NCBI GenBank assembly: GCA_045807725.1
Contig: JBJMGV010000013.1
Coordinates: 1 to 64,000 of the forward strand
Source of the DNA: DATENM01 sp045807725
Lineage (GTDB): Bacteria > Acidobacteriota > Blastocatellia > UBA7656
Length of the DNA: 64,000 nt
Direction of reading: 5' to 3'
The notes beneath the pieces are model-generated. The model ran no database searches, had not been told where the DNA came from, and worked only from the letters and a program-made list of their open reading frames with translations. The position numbers and the translations under genes are program-made. Shown piece by piece: positions 16,499 to 26,982 of this stretch. Position 1 is the first letter of the stretch. Every line of letters starts with the position of its first letter.

Positions 16499-19396
16499 AT
16501 GAGCGCGCAGTCGAAAATAGAAGTCATTTCCGCAGGCACGACCATTGCCCATTATCGCATCATCGAACCGCTCGGCGCGGGCGGCATGGGCGCGGTCTAT
16601 AAAGCGCTCGACGAGAAGCTGCACCGCGAAGTCGCGCTCAAGCTCTTGCCCGCCGACGCTGTCACACACGACGACCGCCGACGCCGCTTTCTGCAAGAAG
16701 CCCGCGCCGCCTCGCGCTTGAATCATCCGCATATCCTGACGGTCTACGAGGTCGGCGAGGCCGACGGCGTGCCCTTCATTGCGATGGAATACATCGAAGG
16801 CGAGACGCTGCGGCAGCGCATCAACGGTCAGCCGCTGCCCGTCAGCGAAGCGATTGACATCGCGCTGCAAATCGCCGAAGGCTTGCGCAAGGCGCACGAG
16901 CACGGCATCGTTCACCGCGATCTGAAGCCGGAAAATTTGATGGTCAGCCGCGATGGCTACGCCAAGATATTGGATTTTGGACTGGCCAAGCTCATCGAGC
17001 ACCGCTTCGCGCGCGAAGCCGGCAGCCGCGAGAAGACGCTCGTACAAGTGAAGACGCATTCGGGCGTCATTATGGGCACGATCAAATATATGTCGCCCGA
17101 ACAACTGCTCGGCAAGCGCGTTGACCTGCGCAGCGACATCTTCTCATTCGCCGTCGTGCTCTACGAAATGACGACGGGCCGCGGCCCGTTTGCCGAAGAG
17201 AACGACGTGGACACCATGCACGCCATCCTGCACAGCGAAGCGCCGCCGCCGCACACCATCAAGCCCGACGTGCCGCGCGCGTTGCACGAGTTGCTCGCTA
17301 AAGCATTGGCCAAGTCGCCGAAAGAACGCTACCCGACGATCAAAGAATTCGCCGCCGCGCTCCGCCAGTTAAAGCGCGACCTTGAAGCGGGTCGCGCCGT
17401 CGCGCCGGTCACAAAGAAGCTGGTGCTCAAGCCCGTCGCCGCCGCGAAGCGGGCATTGCGAATCGATTATGAGCGCGAGTTGAACGAAGCGCAGTACCAG
17501 GCCGTGACCACGATTGACGGGCCGCTGTTGATCGTTGCCGGCGCGGGCACGGGCAAGACGCGCACGCTGGTCTATCGCGTCGCTCGGCTGGTCGAAACCG
17601 GCATACGACCTGAATCTGTATTGTTGCTTACATTCACGCGGCGGGCCGCTTCGAGCATGCTGGCGCGCGCCGCGCAGCTTGCCGACCAGCGTTGCCAGCG
17701 CGTGTCGGGCGGCACATTTCATTCGCTGGCTCACGCGATACTTCGCCGCCACGCGGAAGCGGCGGGCGTGCTGCGTACGTTCACTGTGCTCGACGCCAAC
17801 GACGCCGAAGACGTGATAGAGATCGTGCGCCGGCAATCAGCCGCCGCGACTAAAGACCGCCGGCTGCCACGCAAGCGAACGCTCGCGGCCATCTTCAGTA
17901 TGGCGACCAACAAGGTGCTGACGATTGAAGAGGTGCTGAACCAGTTCTACCCACAGTTCGCCCACGAGACCGAAGTGATCACTGTGCTCTTCAACGCCTT
18001 TGATGAGTTCAAGCGCGCCCGCCACCTGCTCAGTTACGACGACCTGCTCGTGCGATTGCGCGACGCGCTCGAAGCCGACGAAGCCCTGCGGCTGCGATTG
18101 TCAGAGCAGTATCGCTATGTGATGGTGGACGAGTACCAGGACACCAACAAGCTGCAAGCGCAGATCATTCGCCGGCTCGCCGCCTCGCACGACAATGTCG
18201 CGGTGGTCGGCGACGAGTCGCAGGCGATCTATTCGTTTCGCGGCGCGACGTTCAGGAACATGCTGGAGTTTCCCGAACTCTTTCCCGATGCGCGCGTCAT
18301 CAAGCTCGAAGAGAATTTTCGCAGCGCGCAGCCCATCCTCAATGTAGCGAACGCGATTATCAATGAAGCGCAGGAGGGCTACGCGAAGCGATTGTTTTCG
18401 CGCACGAGTGAAGGGCCGCTGCCGTTGCTGGTCGAAGCGAGCGACGAGAACGAGCAGTCGCGTTTCGTCGCGCAACGCATCCTTGAACTGCGCGACGAAG
18501 GCGTGCCGCTCAGCGAGATGGCCGTGCTCTTTCGCGCCGGCTCGCACGCTTTCGATCTCGAAATCGAATTGGGCAAGCACGCCATTTCTTACCGCAAGTT
18601 CGGTGGCATACGCTTCGCCGAATCGGCGCACATCAAAGACGTGCTCGCGTTTCTGCGCGTCGTCGCCAATCCATCAGATTCCATCTCGTGGTATCGCGCG
18701 CTCAAGCTGATCGACCACATCGGCGACGCGACGGTTCAACAAATCCTCGACTTCTTGAATGTCGAAGGCCGGCAGTTTCGCACCTCGCGCGCCAAAGAAT
18801 CCTTGTTCAAAAAGCTCACAGAGTTTCCGGCGAAGGCCAGTTACCAGAAGCCGCTGGCACGGATGACCAACCTGCTGCTTTCGATTACGGAGAACCGCGA
18901 GCCGCGCGCGCAAGTCGCCGCCGTCGAAAAATTCTACCGCCCAATCTTGCAGACGCTGCACGACGATTACCCGCGCCGTCAGCGCGACCTCGATCACTTG
19001 CTGACCATCGCCAAACGCTACAAGACGACCGAAGAATTGCTGGCCGACGTGGCGCTCGACCCGATTGATACGGCAGCCAACGAAGCCGCCAAAGGTCAGG
19101 GATTTGTGACGCTCTCGACGGTGCATTCAGCGAAGGGGCTGGAGTGGACGGCGCTGTTCATCATCTGGATGCTCGACGGCTGGTTCCCTTCCTCACGCGC
19201 TTACGACGCCTTTGAAGACCTCGAAGAAGAACGCCGCCTGCTTTATGTGGCGGCGACGCGAGCCAAGCAGCATCTCTATTTCATCTGCCCGATGAGCGCA
19301 TACGACAGCGGCGCGGCGACCTTCGCCGGCGTCTCGCGCTTCCTCGAAACCTTGCCGCCCGACCTCCTGCCGCACGCCACCCTTTCAGGCGAGTAA
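16499..19396 (+). CDS. Ser/Thr protein kinase fused to a UvrD/PcrA-type helicase
   Basis: One uninterrupted 965-residue frame. Residues ~18-290 are a complete Hanks kinase: glycine loop GAGGMG (26-31), ATP lysine in VALK (48), helix-C Glu (67), HRDLKPEN (139-146), DFG (159-161), SPE (199-201) and RSD (211-213). After a ~35-residue basic linker (HPr-like Lys/Ala-rich, 295-325), residues ~325-930 are a superfamily 1A helicase: GAGTGKT (348-354), LTFTRRAAS, DEYQDT (544-549), GDESQAIYSFRGA (571-583), EENFRS, STVHSAKGLEW (873-883) and VAATRAKQH (917-925). There is no membrane segment or PASTA/WD sensor, so it is cytoplasmic. Usual bacterial kinases of this type carry sensor domains, not helicases. 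The helicase part is slightly shorter than PcrA at the C-terminus. Probably phosphorylation is linked to DNA repair; inference. Confidence 0.93.
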   Translation: MSAQSKIEVISAGTTIAHYRIIEPLGAGGMGAVYKALDEKLHREVALKLLPADAVTHDDRRRRFLQEARAASRLNHPHILTVYEVGEADGVPFIAMEYIEGETLRQRINGQPLPVSEAIDIALQIAEGLRKAHEHGIVHRDLKPENLMVSRDGYAKILDFGLAKLIEHRFAREAGSREKTLVQVKTHSGVIMGTIKYMSPEQLLGKRVDLRSDIFSFAVVLYEMTTGRGPFAEENDVDTMHAILHSEAPPPHTIKPDVPRALHELLAKALAKSPKERYPTIKEFAAALRQLKRDLEAGRAVAPVTKKLVLKPVAAAKRALRIDYERELNEAQYQAVTTIDGPLLIVAGAGTGKTRTLVYRVARLVETGIRPESVLLLTFTRRAASSMLARAAQLADQRCQRVSGGTFHSLAHAILRRHAEAAGVLRTFTVLDANDAEDVIEIVRRQSAAATKDRRLPRKRTLAAIFSMATNKVLTIEEVLNQFYPQFAHETEVITVLFNAFDEFKRARHLLSYDDLLVRLRDALEADEALRLRLSEQYRYVMVDEYQDTNKLQAQIIRRLAASHDNVAVVGDESQAIYSFRGATFRNMLEFPELFPDARVIKLEENFRSAQPILNVANAIINEAQEGYAKRLFSRTSEGPLPLLVEASDENEQSRFVAQRILELRDEGVPLSEMAVLFRAGSHAFDLEIELGKHAISYRKFGGIRFAESAHIKDVLAFLRVVANPSDSISWYRALKLIDHIGDATVQQILDFLNVEGRQFRTSRAKESLFKKLTEFPAKASYQKPLARMTNLLLSITENREPRAQVAAVEKFYRPILQTLHDDYPRRQRDLDHLLTIAKRYKTTEELLADVALDPIDTAANEAAKGQGFVTLSTVHSAKGLEWTALFIIWMLDGWFPSSRAYDAFEDLEEERRLLYVAATRAKQHLYFICPMSAYDSGAATFAGVSRFLETLPPDLLPHATLSGE

Positions 19397-19418
19397 TCGC
19401 GTCGATCAGAAAACGACG

Positions 19419-20819
19419 CTAACGACACGCGCAGCCATTGTTAGCGAAATTACTATCAAACAGAGTCGTTACGGCTCGGCTCGTCAACGGAAAGCGGAGG
19501 CTGGCATTGACAAGCCGCGTGCAGACGTTGACTTCGATGTGGACGGCGCGGTCGGGTCGCTTCGGCAGCGGCCCCCGGTCATCGAGAACGAATTTGCAGT
19601 TGACCGGCGGCGACGGCAAAGCGACGTTGCCTCTGCCGCTCAAGACGAAGCCTTTGTCGCAGTCGTGATATTCGTAATCACCATTAAGCAAGCTCAGTCG
19701 AATGAAGCGCGATGGGTTCGCGTCGTCCTGCACACAGGTGTCGAAGCAGAGGCTGCCGGCGACAGTGAGCACGTAGCGGCATCCTTCCTCATCAAAGTTG
19801 GTCGAATGAACGACGACGATCAGCGTATGCCCGGCGGGTACGATGACAGTCAGGTTAGTTGGATTGGGCGGATTGCTGCCGCTGCTCAAACCGGAATCGC
19901 CGAGAAAGCCCGCGCATATCTCGTTCGGGTCATAGCTGTCGAGGTAAGCGTTCGCTTGCAGGTTGCAGCCCAGGCGATCCGTCACCGTGAGGTTGACCGA
20001 AACACAGGCATCGCGGCTGCTGTCGTTCGGAAACTCGTAAGCGTCAAACGCGCGCAGCCCTTCGAGGTCAACAATGTTGCACGCCTTCGGAGCCGCGCAC
20101 GCGCTGGCCGCGCCGTCGCGCACCAGCCTGCCGAATTGCAGCCCGGAGAATTGCCGATTGGCAAAGGCCGTGTCGCCGCTGCCGAGCGTGCCGTTGACCG
20201 TCCTCGCGTCGCACGAAGTCTCCTGGCATTCGATAGCGATGACCAGCGTGCCGGGCTGACCGTTGAAGCCGCCGGCCTGTATCTTGTACGTCGCGCCCGC
20301 TTCGGCGGCGAAGTTCGTGGCGGATTGCAGTCCGTTGCCGCAGTTGAAGGCGTCGTCACTGCAAGCGACATCGATGAAGGCGGCAAAATCGCACGGCCCG
20401 CCGCTCGCCTTATAAACGGCGAGCACCGTGTCAAAGTTACTGCCGCAGAGCGAGACGGTCAGGATCACAGGCTTGCTCGATAGATTTGTGTAGGTGTACC
20501 AGACCGTCGCGCCGATCAGGCTGCACGATGGGGATTCGCCCAGTTCAATCGTCGCGCCGCTTGTGCTTTTCGTGTCGGTGAACGGGCAGCTCGTCACGGC
20601 GACGGCGTTGGCGCAGTTATCATTCGCAGGCGCGGCAAGGCCAGCGGTCGGCGCGGGCAGACTGGATGGTTTGTTCTTCGCCTTAACGTCGCTTTGCGAT
20701 TGATCGCGCACGTACGGGGCGGCCTGCCCGCACGGCAATGAGAACGCGCCTGACCAGGCGACCAGTGATGCAAGCAGGCCGGCGAGTAAGCAGGCCATCT
20801 TCCGTGTGGTGAGCGGCAA
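19419..20819 (-). CDS. Secreted Cys-rich protein, paralogue 1
   Basis: 466 residues with a signal peptide (hydrophobic LLAGLLASLVAWSGAFSL, ~residues 10-30). After a linker, an ANDNCANAVAV motif opens a beta-rich, Cys-rich region (VWYTYTN, DTVLAVYKA, ATYKIQAGG) resembling bacterial pre-peptidase-type jelly-roll modules. A second half has LRAFDAYEFPN and TLIVVVHSTN motifs, and the end reads SNFANNGCACR. About twenty cysteines suggest disulfides, so it acts outside the cytoplasm. It is a tandem paralogue of the protein at 21022-22410, sharing the motif order throughout. Function unknown. Confidence 0.78.
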   Translation of the reverse strand: MPLTTRKMACLLAGLLASLVAWSGAFSLPCGQAAPYVRDQSQSDVKAKNKPSSLPAPTAGLAAPANDNCANAVAVTSCPFTDTKSTSGATIELGESPSCSLIGATVWYTYTNLSSKPVILTVSLCGSNFDTVLAVYKASGGPCDFAAFIDVACSDDAFNCGNGLQSATNFAAEAGATYKIQAGGFNGQPGTLVIAIECQETSCDARTVNGTLGSGDTAFANRQFSGLQFGRLVRDGAASACAAPKACNIVDLEGLRAFDAYEFPNDSSRDACVSVNLTVTDRLGCNLQANAYLDSYDPNEICAGFLGDSGLSSGSNPPNPTNLTVIVPAGHTLIVVVHSTNFDEEGCRYVLTVAGSLCFDTCVQDDANPSRFIRLSLLNGDYEYHDCDKGFVLSGRGNVALPSPPVNCKFVLDDRGPLPKRPDRAVHIEVNVCTRLVNASLRFPLTSRAVTTLFDSNFANNGCACR

Positions 20820-20919
20820 GTCGTCTCCTCCTTCAAACCGTCAGTCGTTCGGCCCACTGATCGTGCACAACCAGCAGCAAAAATTCAAGAACCGTTGCGC
20901 CGTCTGTATGACACAGACA

Positions 20920-20971
20920 GATTAAAAAGAGAAAGGCCGAAGGGCGCGTTTCAGTGTCGCCCTTCGGCCTT
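20920..20971 (-). terminator. Rho-independent terminator on the minus strand
   Basis: A perfect 14-bp stem (20933-20946 with 20958-20971, AAGGCCGAAGGGCG and its complement) with an 11-base loop. Read leftwards, the stem is followed by a T-rich run (complement of ATTAAAAAGAGA, 20920-20932). It lies 50 bases after the stop of the paralogue at 21022-22410 and should end its transcript, so the two paralogues are transcribed separately. Confidence 0.85.
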
Positions 20972-21021
20972 GTCAAAGTGGCAAAGGCGGTGGCCCCTGC
21001 CAATCGGTCAGAAGCGGCCTG

Positions 21022-22410
21022 CTATCGAGGGCAGGCGCAGTTGTTGTTGGTGTAGTTGCTATCCGCGAGCGACGCGCTCCCGAATGCGGAGCTTATGCTC
21101 GCACTGCTGACGAACGTACAGACGTTGATCTCAACAAACACGGAGCGATCCGGTCGCTTCGGGTCCGGGCCGGAGTCAAAAAGCTGGAACTTGCAGTTCG
21201 ACGGCGGACCAGCCGGCGAGACCTCGCCGGTGCCCCTGAGCACAATGCCCTTGGCGCAATCGTGGTACTCGTACTTGCCGGTCGTGGTGTTCACCAGAAT
21301 AAAACGACCGGGCGTCTGGTCATCCTGCACACAGGCGTTGAACCCTGCGCAGAGGTCGCCGACGAGGGTCAAGGTGTACGGGCAGCCCGTCTCGCCGGGG
21401 TTGGTCGTGTGGACGACGACGATCAAGGTCTGGTTGGCCGGCACCACGACCGAGAAGTTGGTCGGCGTCGGCGGCACGCCCAGGCTCAAGCCCGGATCAC
21501 CCAGATAGCCCGTGCAGATGCTGCTCGGGTTATACGTGTTCAGGTAAGCGTTCGATTGCATGTTGCAGGCCGTGTTAGCGGGCGCATTGAGACTGATGGT
21601 GACGCACGCGTTCTGGCCGCTCTGGTTGGGAATCTGGTAAGCATCAAAAGCGCGCAGGCCAGTCGGGTCGAAGATCTGGCAAGTCTTCGCAGCCGCACAA
21701 GAGCTGGCGACGCCGTTGCGATTGAGGCGTCCGGTTTGCAGGCCGGAGAACTGCGTGCCGGTGAAACCCGGCGCGCCGCTGCCGAGCGTGCCGTTGATGT
21801 TAATTGGGTCACAGTTCAGTTCGGCGCAGGTCACATCGAGGATGATGTTGCCCATATCGCCGGAAAAGCCGCCGACCTGTATTTTGTAGGTCGAGTTCGG
21901 CTGCGCGATGAAGCCGACCTGAGACTGGAAGCCGTCGCCGCAACCGGCGTCGTCATTGCAACTGACCGGAGCGAAGTTGGCGAAGTCGCAGGCCGCGCCA
22001 TTCACCTTGTAGACAGCCAGCACCGTGTCGGTCGGCGCGCTGTTGCAGGTCGAGGCATTGACCTGCACGGACTTGCTGCCGGTCGTGTAGGTGTACCACA
22101 GCGTCGCGCCGATTGAGCCGCAGGGTTGCGGCTCGCCGGTCTCGCGCGTCGCGCCGGCGTTGCTGGTGTTAGAGGTGAACGGACAACTCGTGATCGCAAT
22201 GGCGTTAGCGCAGTTGTCGTTGGTTGCCGCAACGCCTTGGACAATGCGCGGGGTGGTGCGCTTGGCTCTGAAAAGGGCGTCCGAGCGCGACGTGTCCTGC
22301 GCGAAAGCCGAAACCTGATTGCGGTAAGAGCCGAAGAGGCCGGGGAATGCCAGCGCCAGCGCCAGCAGCACGACGAAAATGGGAGCGATCTTTTGGGTAC
22401 TACGTCTCAT
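21022..22410 (-). CDS. Secreted Cys-rich protein, paralogue 2
   Basis: 462 residues with a signal peptide (residues ~9-28, FVVLLALALAFPGLFGS). It matches the neighbouring paralogue in order: ATNDNCANAIAIT, LWYTYTTGSK, DTVLAVYKVN, NSTYKIQVGGFSG, LRAFDAYQIPN, TLIVVVHTTN, and a SNYTNNNCACPR ending. The central segments are the most alike, while the N-terminal linkers differ. It has its own terminator (20920-20971) and a stem-loop in its upstream leader. Function unknown; the duplication suggests surface or secreted diversification. Confidence 0.78.
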   Translation of the reverse strand: MRRSTQKIAPIFVVLLALALAFPGLFGSYRNQVSAFAQDTSRSDALFRAKRTTPRIVQGVAATNDNCANAIAITSCPFTSNTSNAGATRETGEPQPCGSIGATLWYTYTTGSKSVQVNASTCNSAPTDTVLAVYKVNGAACDFANFAPVSCNDDAGCGDGFQSQVGFIAQPNSTYKIQVGGFSGDMGNIILDVTCAELNCDPININGTLGSGAPGFTGTQFSGLQTGRLNRNGVASSCAAAKTCQIFDPTGLRAFDAYQIPNQSGQNACVTISLNAPANTACNMQSNAYLNTYNPSSICTGYLGDPGLSLGVPPTPTNFSVVVPANQTLIVVVHTTNPGETGCPYTLTLVGDLCAGFNACVQDDQTPGRFILVNTTTGKYEYHDCAKGIVLRGTGEVSPAGPPSNCKFQLFDSGPDPKRPDRSVFVEINVCTFVSSASISSAFGSASLADSNYTNNNCACPR

Positions 22411-22840
22411 GGTTTCTCCTCCTTCAAAGGTCTGATTGGTTTGCCGGCAGCTTCACGCCGGAAGCTGCCGGATTCACATATGCCATAAACGAAAGGCGAG
22501 CAATTAAGCGAAGCATTTCAGGATGGCGATAAACCGTTATAGGTCATGCGACCAACGACTACGGGTATCGTGTTGTGGAGAGGAAGATGGGGCTTGTTGG
22601 TGAAGCTTGATTGGCCCAACCCTCGCCTGTTGAAACTGAAACTAGAGCCTGCGCCGGGTACGTGTCCAGCCGTTTACTACCGCGTACGATGCCAGGCATT
22701 ACAACCAAGGACAAGCAAAGCGGCCATATCATATGCCGAATGATCTCCACTTGCAATTAATAAAAATGTTTTCGGATTGGGCGACTATCGTCGCAATGAT
22801 CCGGCGCTGAGAAGATGCCGCCAGGGCCGGCGCTTTCGCC
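22411..22840. other. Intergenic stretch without a recognised gene
   Basis: Between the divergent starts of the secreted paralogue and ilvE. A perfect 11-bp inverted repeat (CCGGCAGCTTC at 22444-22454, complement at 22461-22471, 6-base loop) lies ~34 bases upstream of the paralogue's start codon and would sit in its 5' leader if transcribed leftwards. The short open frames in the rest have no ribosome-binding site or protein-like composition. Confidence 0.6.
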
Positions 22841-22870
22841 TTGACCATGACTTGAGCGGCTTCGTATTAT
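22841..22870 (+). promoter_or_regulatory. Putative sigma-70 promoter of ilvE
   Basis: TTGACC (22841-22846), 18-base spacer, TATTAT (22865-22870): five of six matches in each hexamer. It would start transcription ~95 bases before the ilvE ATG. Confidence 0.6.
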
Positions 22871-22973
22871 TTGGCTTGTTAATGGCATCCTTACACGTCT
22901 CATACGGTTCGGCATCAGCGTCACAGCGGGCGCAACGCAATCCCTACTTCATCTTTAACGCAGGAGACCCTCT

Positions 22974-23942
22974 ATGGTAAAAGAGCAGGAACATGGCGAA
23001 ATGGTGTGGTATAACGGCCAACTGATCCCCTGGCGCGATGCGACCATTCACGTGATGACGCATGTGGTCAATTACGGATCGTCGGTCTTTGAAGGCATAC
23101 GCTGTTACAACACGCAGCGCGGCCCGGCCATCTTTCGCCTCGACGCCCACATCGAGCGGCTGATCAACTCGGCGCACATCTATCGCATCGAGCCGCCGTT
23201 CGGTTACGACGCGGTATTTGAAGCCTGCCGCCAGCTCGTGCCCGCCAACAGCTACCGCGAATGTTACCTGCGTCCGATCATCTTTCGCGGCTATGGCACG
23301 TTCGGCGTCGATCCGTTCCCCTGCCCCATCGAGACCTACGTCTGCGCCTGGCCGTGGGGCAAATACCTCGGCCCCGAAGCGCTGGAGCAAGGCGTCGATG
23401 TCTGTGTGTCGAGCTGGACGCGCATCGCCCCGAACACGCTGCCGTCGATGGCCAAGGCCGGCGCCAACTATATGAACTCGCAGCTCATCAAGATGGAAGC
23501 CAAGATCAACGGCTATGCCGAAGGCATCGCGCTCGATCCCGAAGGCTACATCAGCGAAGGCTCAGGCGAGAATGTATTCTTAATTAAGAAAGGCGTGGTG
23601 ATGACGCCGCCGCTCTACTCGACGGTGCTGCCCGGCATCACGCGCGACACGGTCATCAAGATATGCGATGAGATGGGCATCCCCGTGCTTGAGCGCGCCA
23701 TCCCGCGCGAGATGCTCTACATCGCCGACGAAGTCTTCTTCACCGGCACGGCGGCAGAGATCACGCCGATACGCTCGGTCGATAAGATCAAGATCGGCTC
23801 GGGCAGGCGCGGGCCGCTGACGACCGAGATTCAGCGCCGCTTCTTCGCTATCATCAGCGGCGAGGTCGAAGACCGCTACGGCTGGCTGACGCCGGTCGAA
23901 GAGCCGAAGGCCGCCGCCCAGACTGAGCCGCAACTGGCTTGA
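22974..23942 (+). CDS. ilvE: Branched-chain amino acid aminotransferase
   Basis: 322 residues, PLP fold type IV. It transaminates branched-chain 2-oxoacids with glutamate in Leu/Ile/Val synthesis. VVNYGSSVFEGIRCY opens the family core, the PLP lysine lies in the KAGANYMNSQLIKMEA region, and the phosphate-binding segment is EGSGENVFLIK with LPGITRDTV and FFTGTAAEITPI. AGGAG is at 22962-22966, 7 bases before the ATG. The C-terminal ~15 residues (EEPKAAAQTEPQLA) are a flexible extension. D-amino acid aminotransferases share the fold, but the length and motifs favour IlvE. Confidence 0.92.
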   Translation: MVKEQEHGEMVWYNGQLIPWRDATIHVMTHVVNYGSSVFEGIRCYNTQRGPAIFRLDAHIERLINSAHIYRIEPPFGYDAVFEACRQLVPANSYRECYLRPIIFRGYGTFGVDPFPCPIETYVCAWPWGKYLGPEALEQGVDVCVSSWTRIAPNTLPSMAKAGANYMNSQLIKMEAKINGYAEGIALDPEGYISEGSGENVFLIKKGVVMTPPLYSTVLPGITRDTVIKICDEMGIPVLERAIPREMLYIADEVFFTGTAAEITPIRSVDKIKIGSGRRGPLTTEIQRRFFAIISGEVEDRYGWLTPVEEPKAAAQTEPQLA

Positions 23943-23952
23943 AAGTTACAAA

Positions 23953-24579
23953 ATGGGTTCTGTGCAATCAACTTCGGCTGACAACATTCTCCGCGCCGTG
24001 GATGAGTTTTTCATGAATGCAGGCCCCGTGCATAACACGCTTCGCCGTCTCGCCAGGCGATTGGCAGAAGAACGAATCGATTATGCGATTATCGGCGGCA
24101 TGGCGTTGGCGCTTCATGGATTCGTGCGACCGACACAGGACGTTGATCTGTTGATGACGCGAGAGGGGTTAGAACGTTTCAGCGAGAGCCTGGTCGGTCG
24201 CGGCTACGTGGCGGCGTTTCCCGGCGCGCGAAAACACTTCCGCGATAGCGAGACCGGCGTTCCTGTCGAGATTATTACCACGGGCGAGTATCCCGGCGAT
24301 GGCCATCCGAAAGCAGTCGCCTTTCCTGACCCGGCAACCGTGTCAGTTGATAAGGGCGACTATTCCGTCGTCAGCCTTGAATCGTTAATCGAACTGAAGC
24401 TGACATCCGGGTTGAGCGCCGAGCATCGCCGCTTGCGAGACCTTGCTGATGTTCAACAACTGATTGAAACGCTCGACCTGCCGCGCGAGCTTGCAGAGCG
24501 GCTGCATCCTTCGATTAGAGATGAGTATCTCCACCTTTGGCAACTGGCTCATCAAGCGCGCCAGGATCGTTCTGAATAA
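23953..24579 (+). CDS. Nucleotidyltransferase-fold protein (AbiEii/MNT-like)
   Basis: 208 residues. The polymerase-beta-type nucleotidyltransferase core is seen as IDYAIIGGMALALHG followed by the metal-binding DVD of TQDVDLLM. A third acidic position is likely in VEIITTGE. A C-terminal helical part follows (LESLIELKLTSGL, LRDLADVQQLIE), as in AbiEii/AbiGii-type proteins. Those act as toxins in some toxin-antitoxin systems, but no partner antitoxin gene is next to it (ilvE is 10 bases upstream, the 3' neighbour is convergent). The role is therefore open. The N-terminal ~30 residues may be dispensable, with a later ATG at 24013. Confidence 0.75.
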   Translation: MGSVQSTSADNILRAVDEFFMNAGPVHNTLRRLARRLAEERIDYAIIGGMALALHGFVRPTQDVDLLMTREGLERFSESLVGRGYVAAFPGARKHFRDSETGVPVEIITTGEYPGDGHPKAVAFPDPATVSVDKGDYSVVSLESLIELKLTSGLSAEHRRLRDLADVQQLIETLDLPRELAERLHPSIRDEYLHLWQLAHQARQDRSE

Positions 24580-24641
24580 ATCGGCGCGTCCCACCCAGAA
24601 AATCACAGCCGTCCTATCGAGGCCGCTATCTGCACGCGCCG

Positions 24642-25280
24642 TCACGCGGTGCGCTTCCACGCCAGCATAATGCCGTCGCGCACGGTCAAGCAGACGTTCT
24701 CGACGCGCGGGTCTTGCTGCACGTGCTGGTTGAAGGCGACGATGGCGCGGCCCGCGTCGTCTTGCGGATCAAGCACCTCGCCGCTCCACAGCACGTTGTC
24801 GGCGACGATCAGACCGCCCGGCTTGAGCAACTCCATCACCGCTTCGTAATAGTTCACGTAGTTCTCTTTGTCGGCGTCGATGAAGACCATATCGAGCGGC
24901 TCGTCGAGCGTCTTGATCGTTTCGAGCGCCGGCCCTATGCGAACTTCGATTTTGTGACCTTGACCACTTTCGGCGAAATAGCGCCGGGCGATGGCCTCGG
25001 CCTGCGGGTTGATGTCGCAGGTAATCAGGCAGCCATCGTCGGGCAAGCCTTCGGCCATCATCAAGCCGCTGTAGCCGGTGAACATACCGATTTCGAGCAC
25101 GCGCCGCGCGCCCACGAGCCGCACGAGCAGCTTAAGAAATTGCCCTTCGATGCGCCCGACCTGCATCTGCGGCGATGACATCTCGCGGTAAGTCTCATCG
25201 CGCAGCCGCCGGAATAGATCCGACTCCGGCTTGGTGTGATCGTGCGCGTACTGCTCGACGGCCTTGTCTATGAATGTCAT
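24642..25280 (-). CDS. SAM-dependent O-methyltransferase (family 3)
   Basis: 212 residues. Motif I is VLEIGMFTGYSGLMMAEGL, the acidic adenosine contact is in ITCDINP, and the metal/catalytic Asp segment is MVFIDADKENYVNYYE with IVADNVLWSGEV. This is the catechol/caffeoyl-CoA O-methyltransferase type, cation-dependent and usually cytoplasmic. AGGAGA stands upstream of the ATG on the minus strand. It is the second gene after cysS (33-base gap), so the two are likely co-transcribed. The acceptor is unknown. Confidence 0.88.
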   Translation of the reverse strand: MTFIDKAVEQYAHDHTKPESDLFRRLRDETYREMSSPQMQVGRIEGQFLKLLVRLVGARRVLEIGMFTGYSGLMMAEGLPDDGCLITCDINPQAEAIARRYFAESGQGHKIEVRIGPALETIKTLDEPLDMVFIDADKENYVNYYEAVMELLKPGGLIVADNVLWSGEVLDPQDDAGRAIVAFNQHVQQDPRVENVCLTVRDGIMLAWKRTA

Positions 25281-25313
25281 TCTCGATCTCTCCTAATCAA
25301 GTTGATTGTCAGC

Positions 25314-26720
<1,407 letters not shown>

Positions 26721-26912
26721 GAAAGCCTCCTTGCCTGAATGAAAGCGAGATCGGGAAAGCGGAACGCAAGATCGTAGCGGCGGCGAAAAAGCCTGTCAAC
26801 AGAGCGACCGCCGCGCCACTGAGGTGAGTCTACATTGTCGTGCGCTCGTCATATTGAAAATTATTCTAGCGAATGCCTATTGAATTGCAAAACATTAAAG
26901 AGGGGGATTAAA

Positions 26913-26958
26913 CACGGAGGCACAGAGCCTGCTCTGTGCCTCCGTATCTCCGTGTAGT
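26913..26958. repeat. Compact inverted-repeat hairpin, CACGGAGGCACAGAG type
   Basis: A perfect 13-bp stem (26915-26927 with 26932-26944) around a 4-base loop CCTG, with a second, shorter copy of CTCCGTGT on the right arm. It lies 25 bases beyond the stop of the aldehyde dehydrogenase, and could double as its terminator. It has the same two-armed plan as the other intergenic repeats here. Confidence 0.75.
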
Positions 26959-26982
26959 TTCTTCGCAGAAAACTGATCGCCG

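Noticed and set aside
21262..22116. 284-codon plus-strand frame opposite the second secreted paralogue
   Set aside because: Shadow of a gene with a signal peptide, conserved motifs and its own terminator.
24582..24641. Terminator between the convergent nucleotidyltransferase and methyltransferase genes
   Set aside because: The 8-bp inverted repeat CGGCGCGT/ACGCGCCG has a 44-base loop and no T-run, and such matches are expected in GC-rich DNA.
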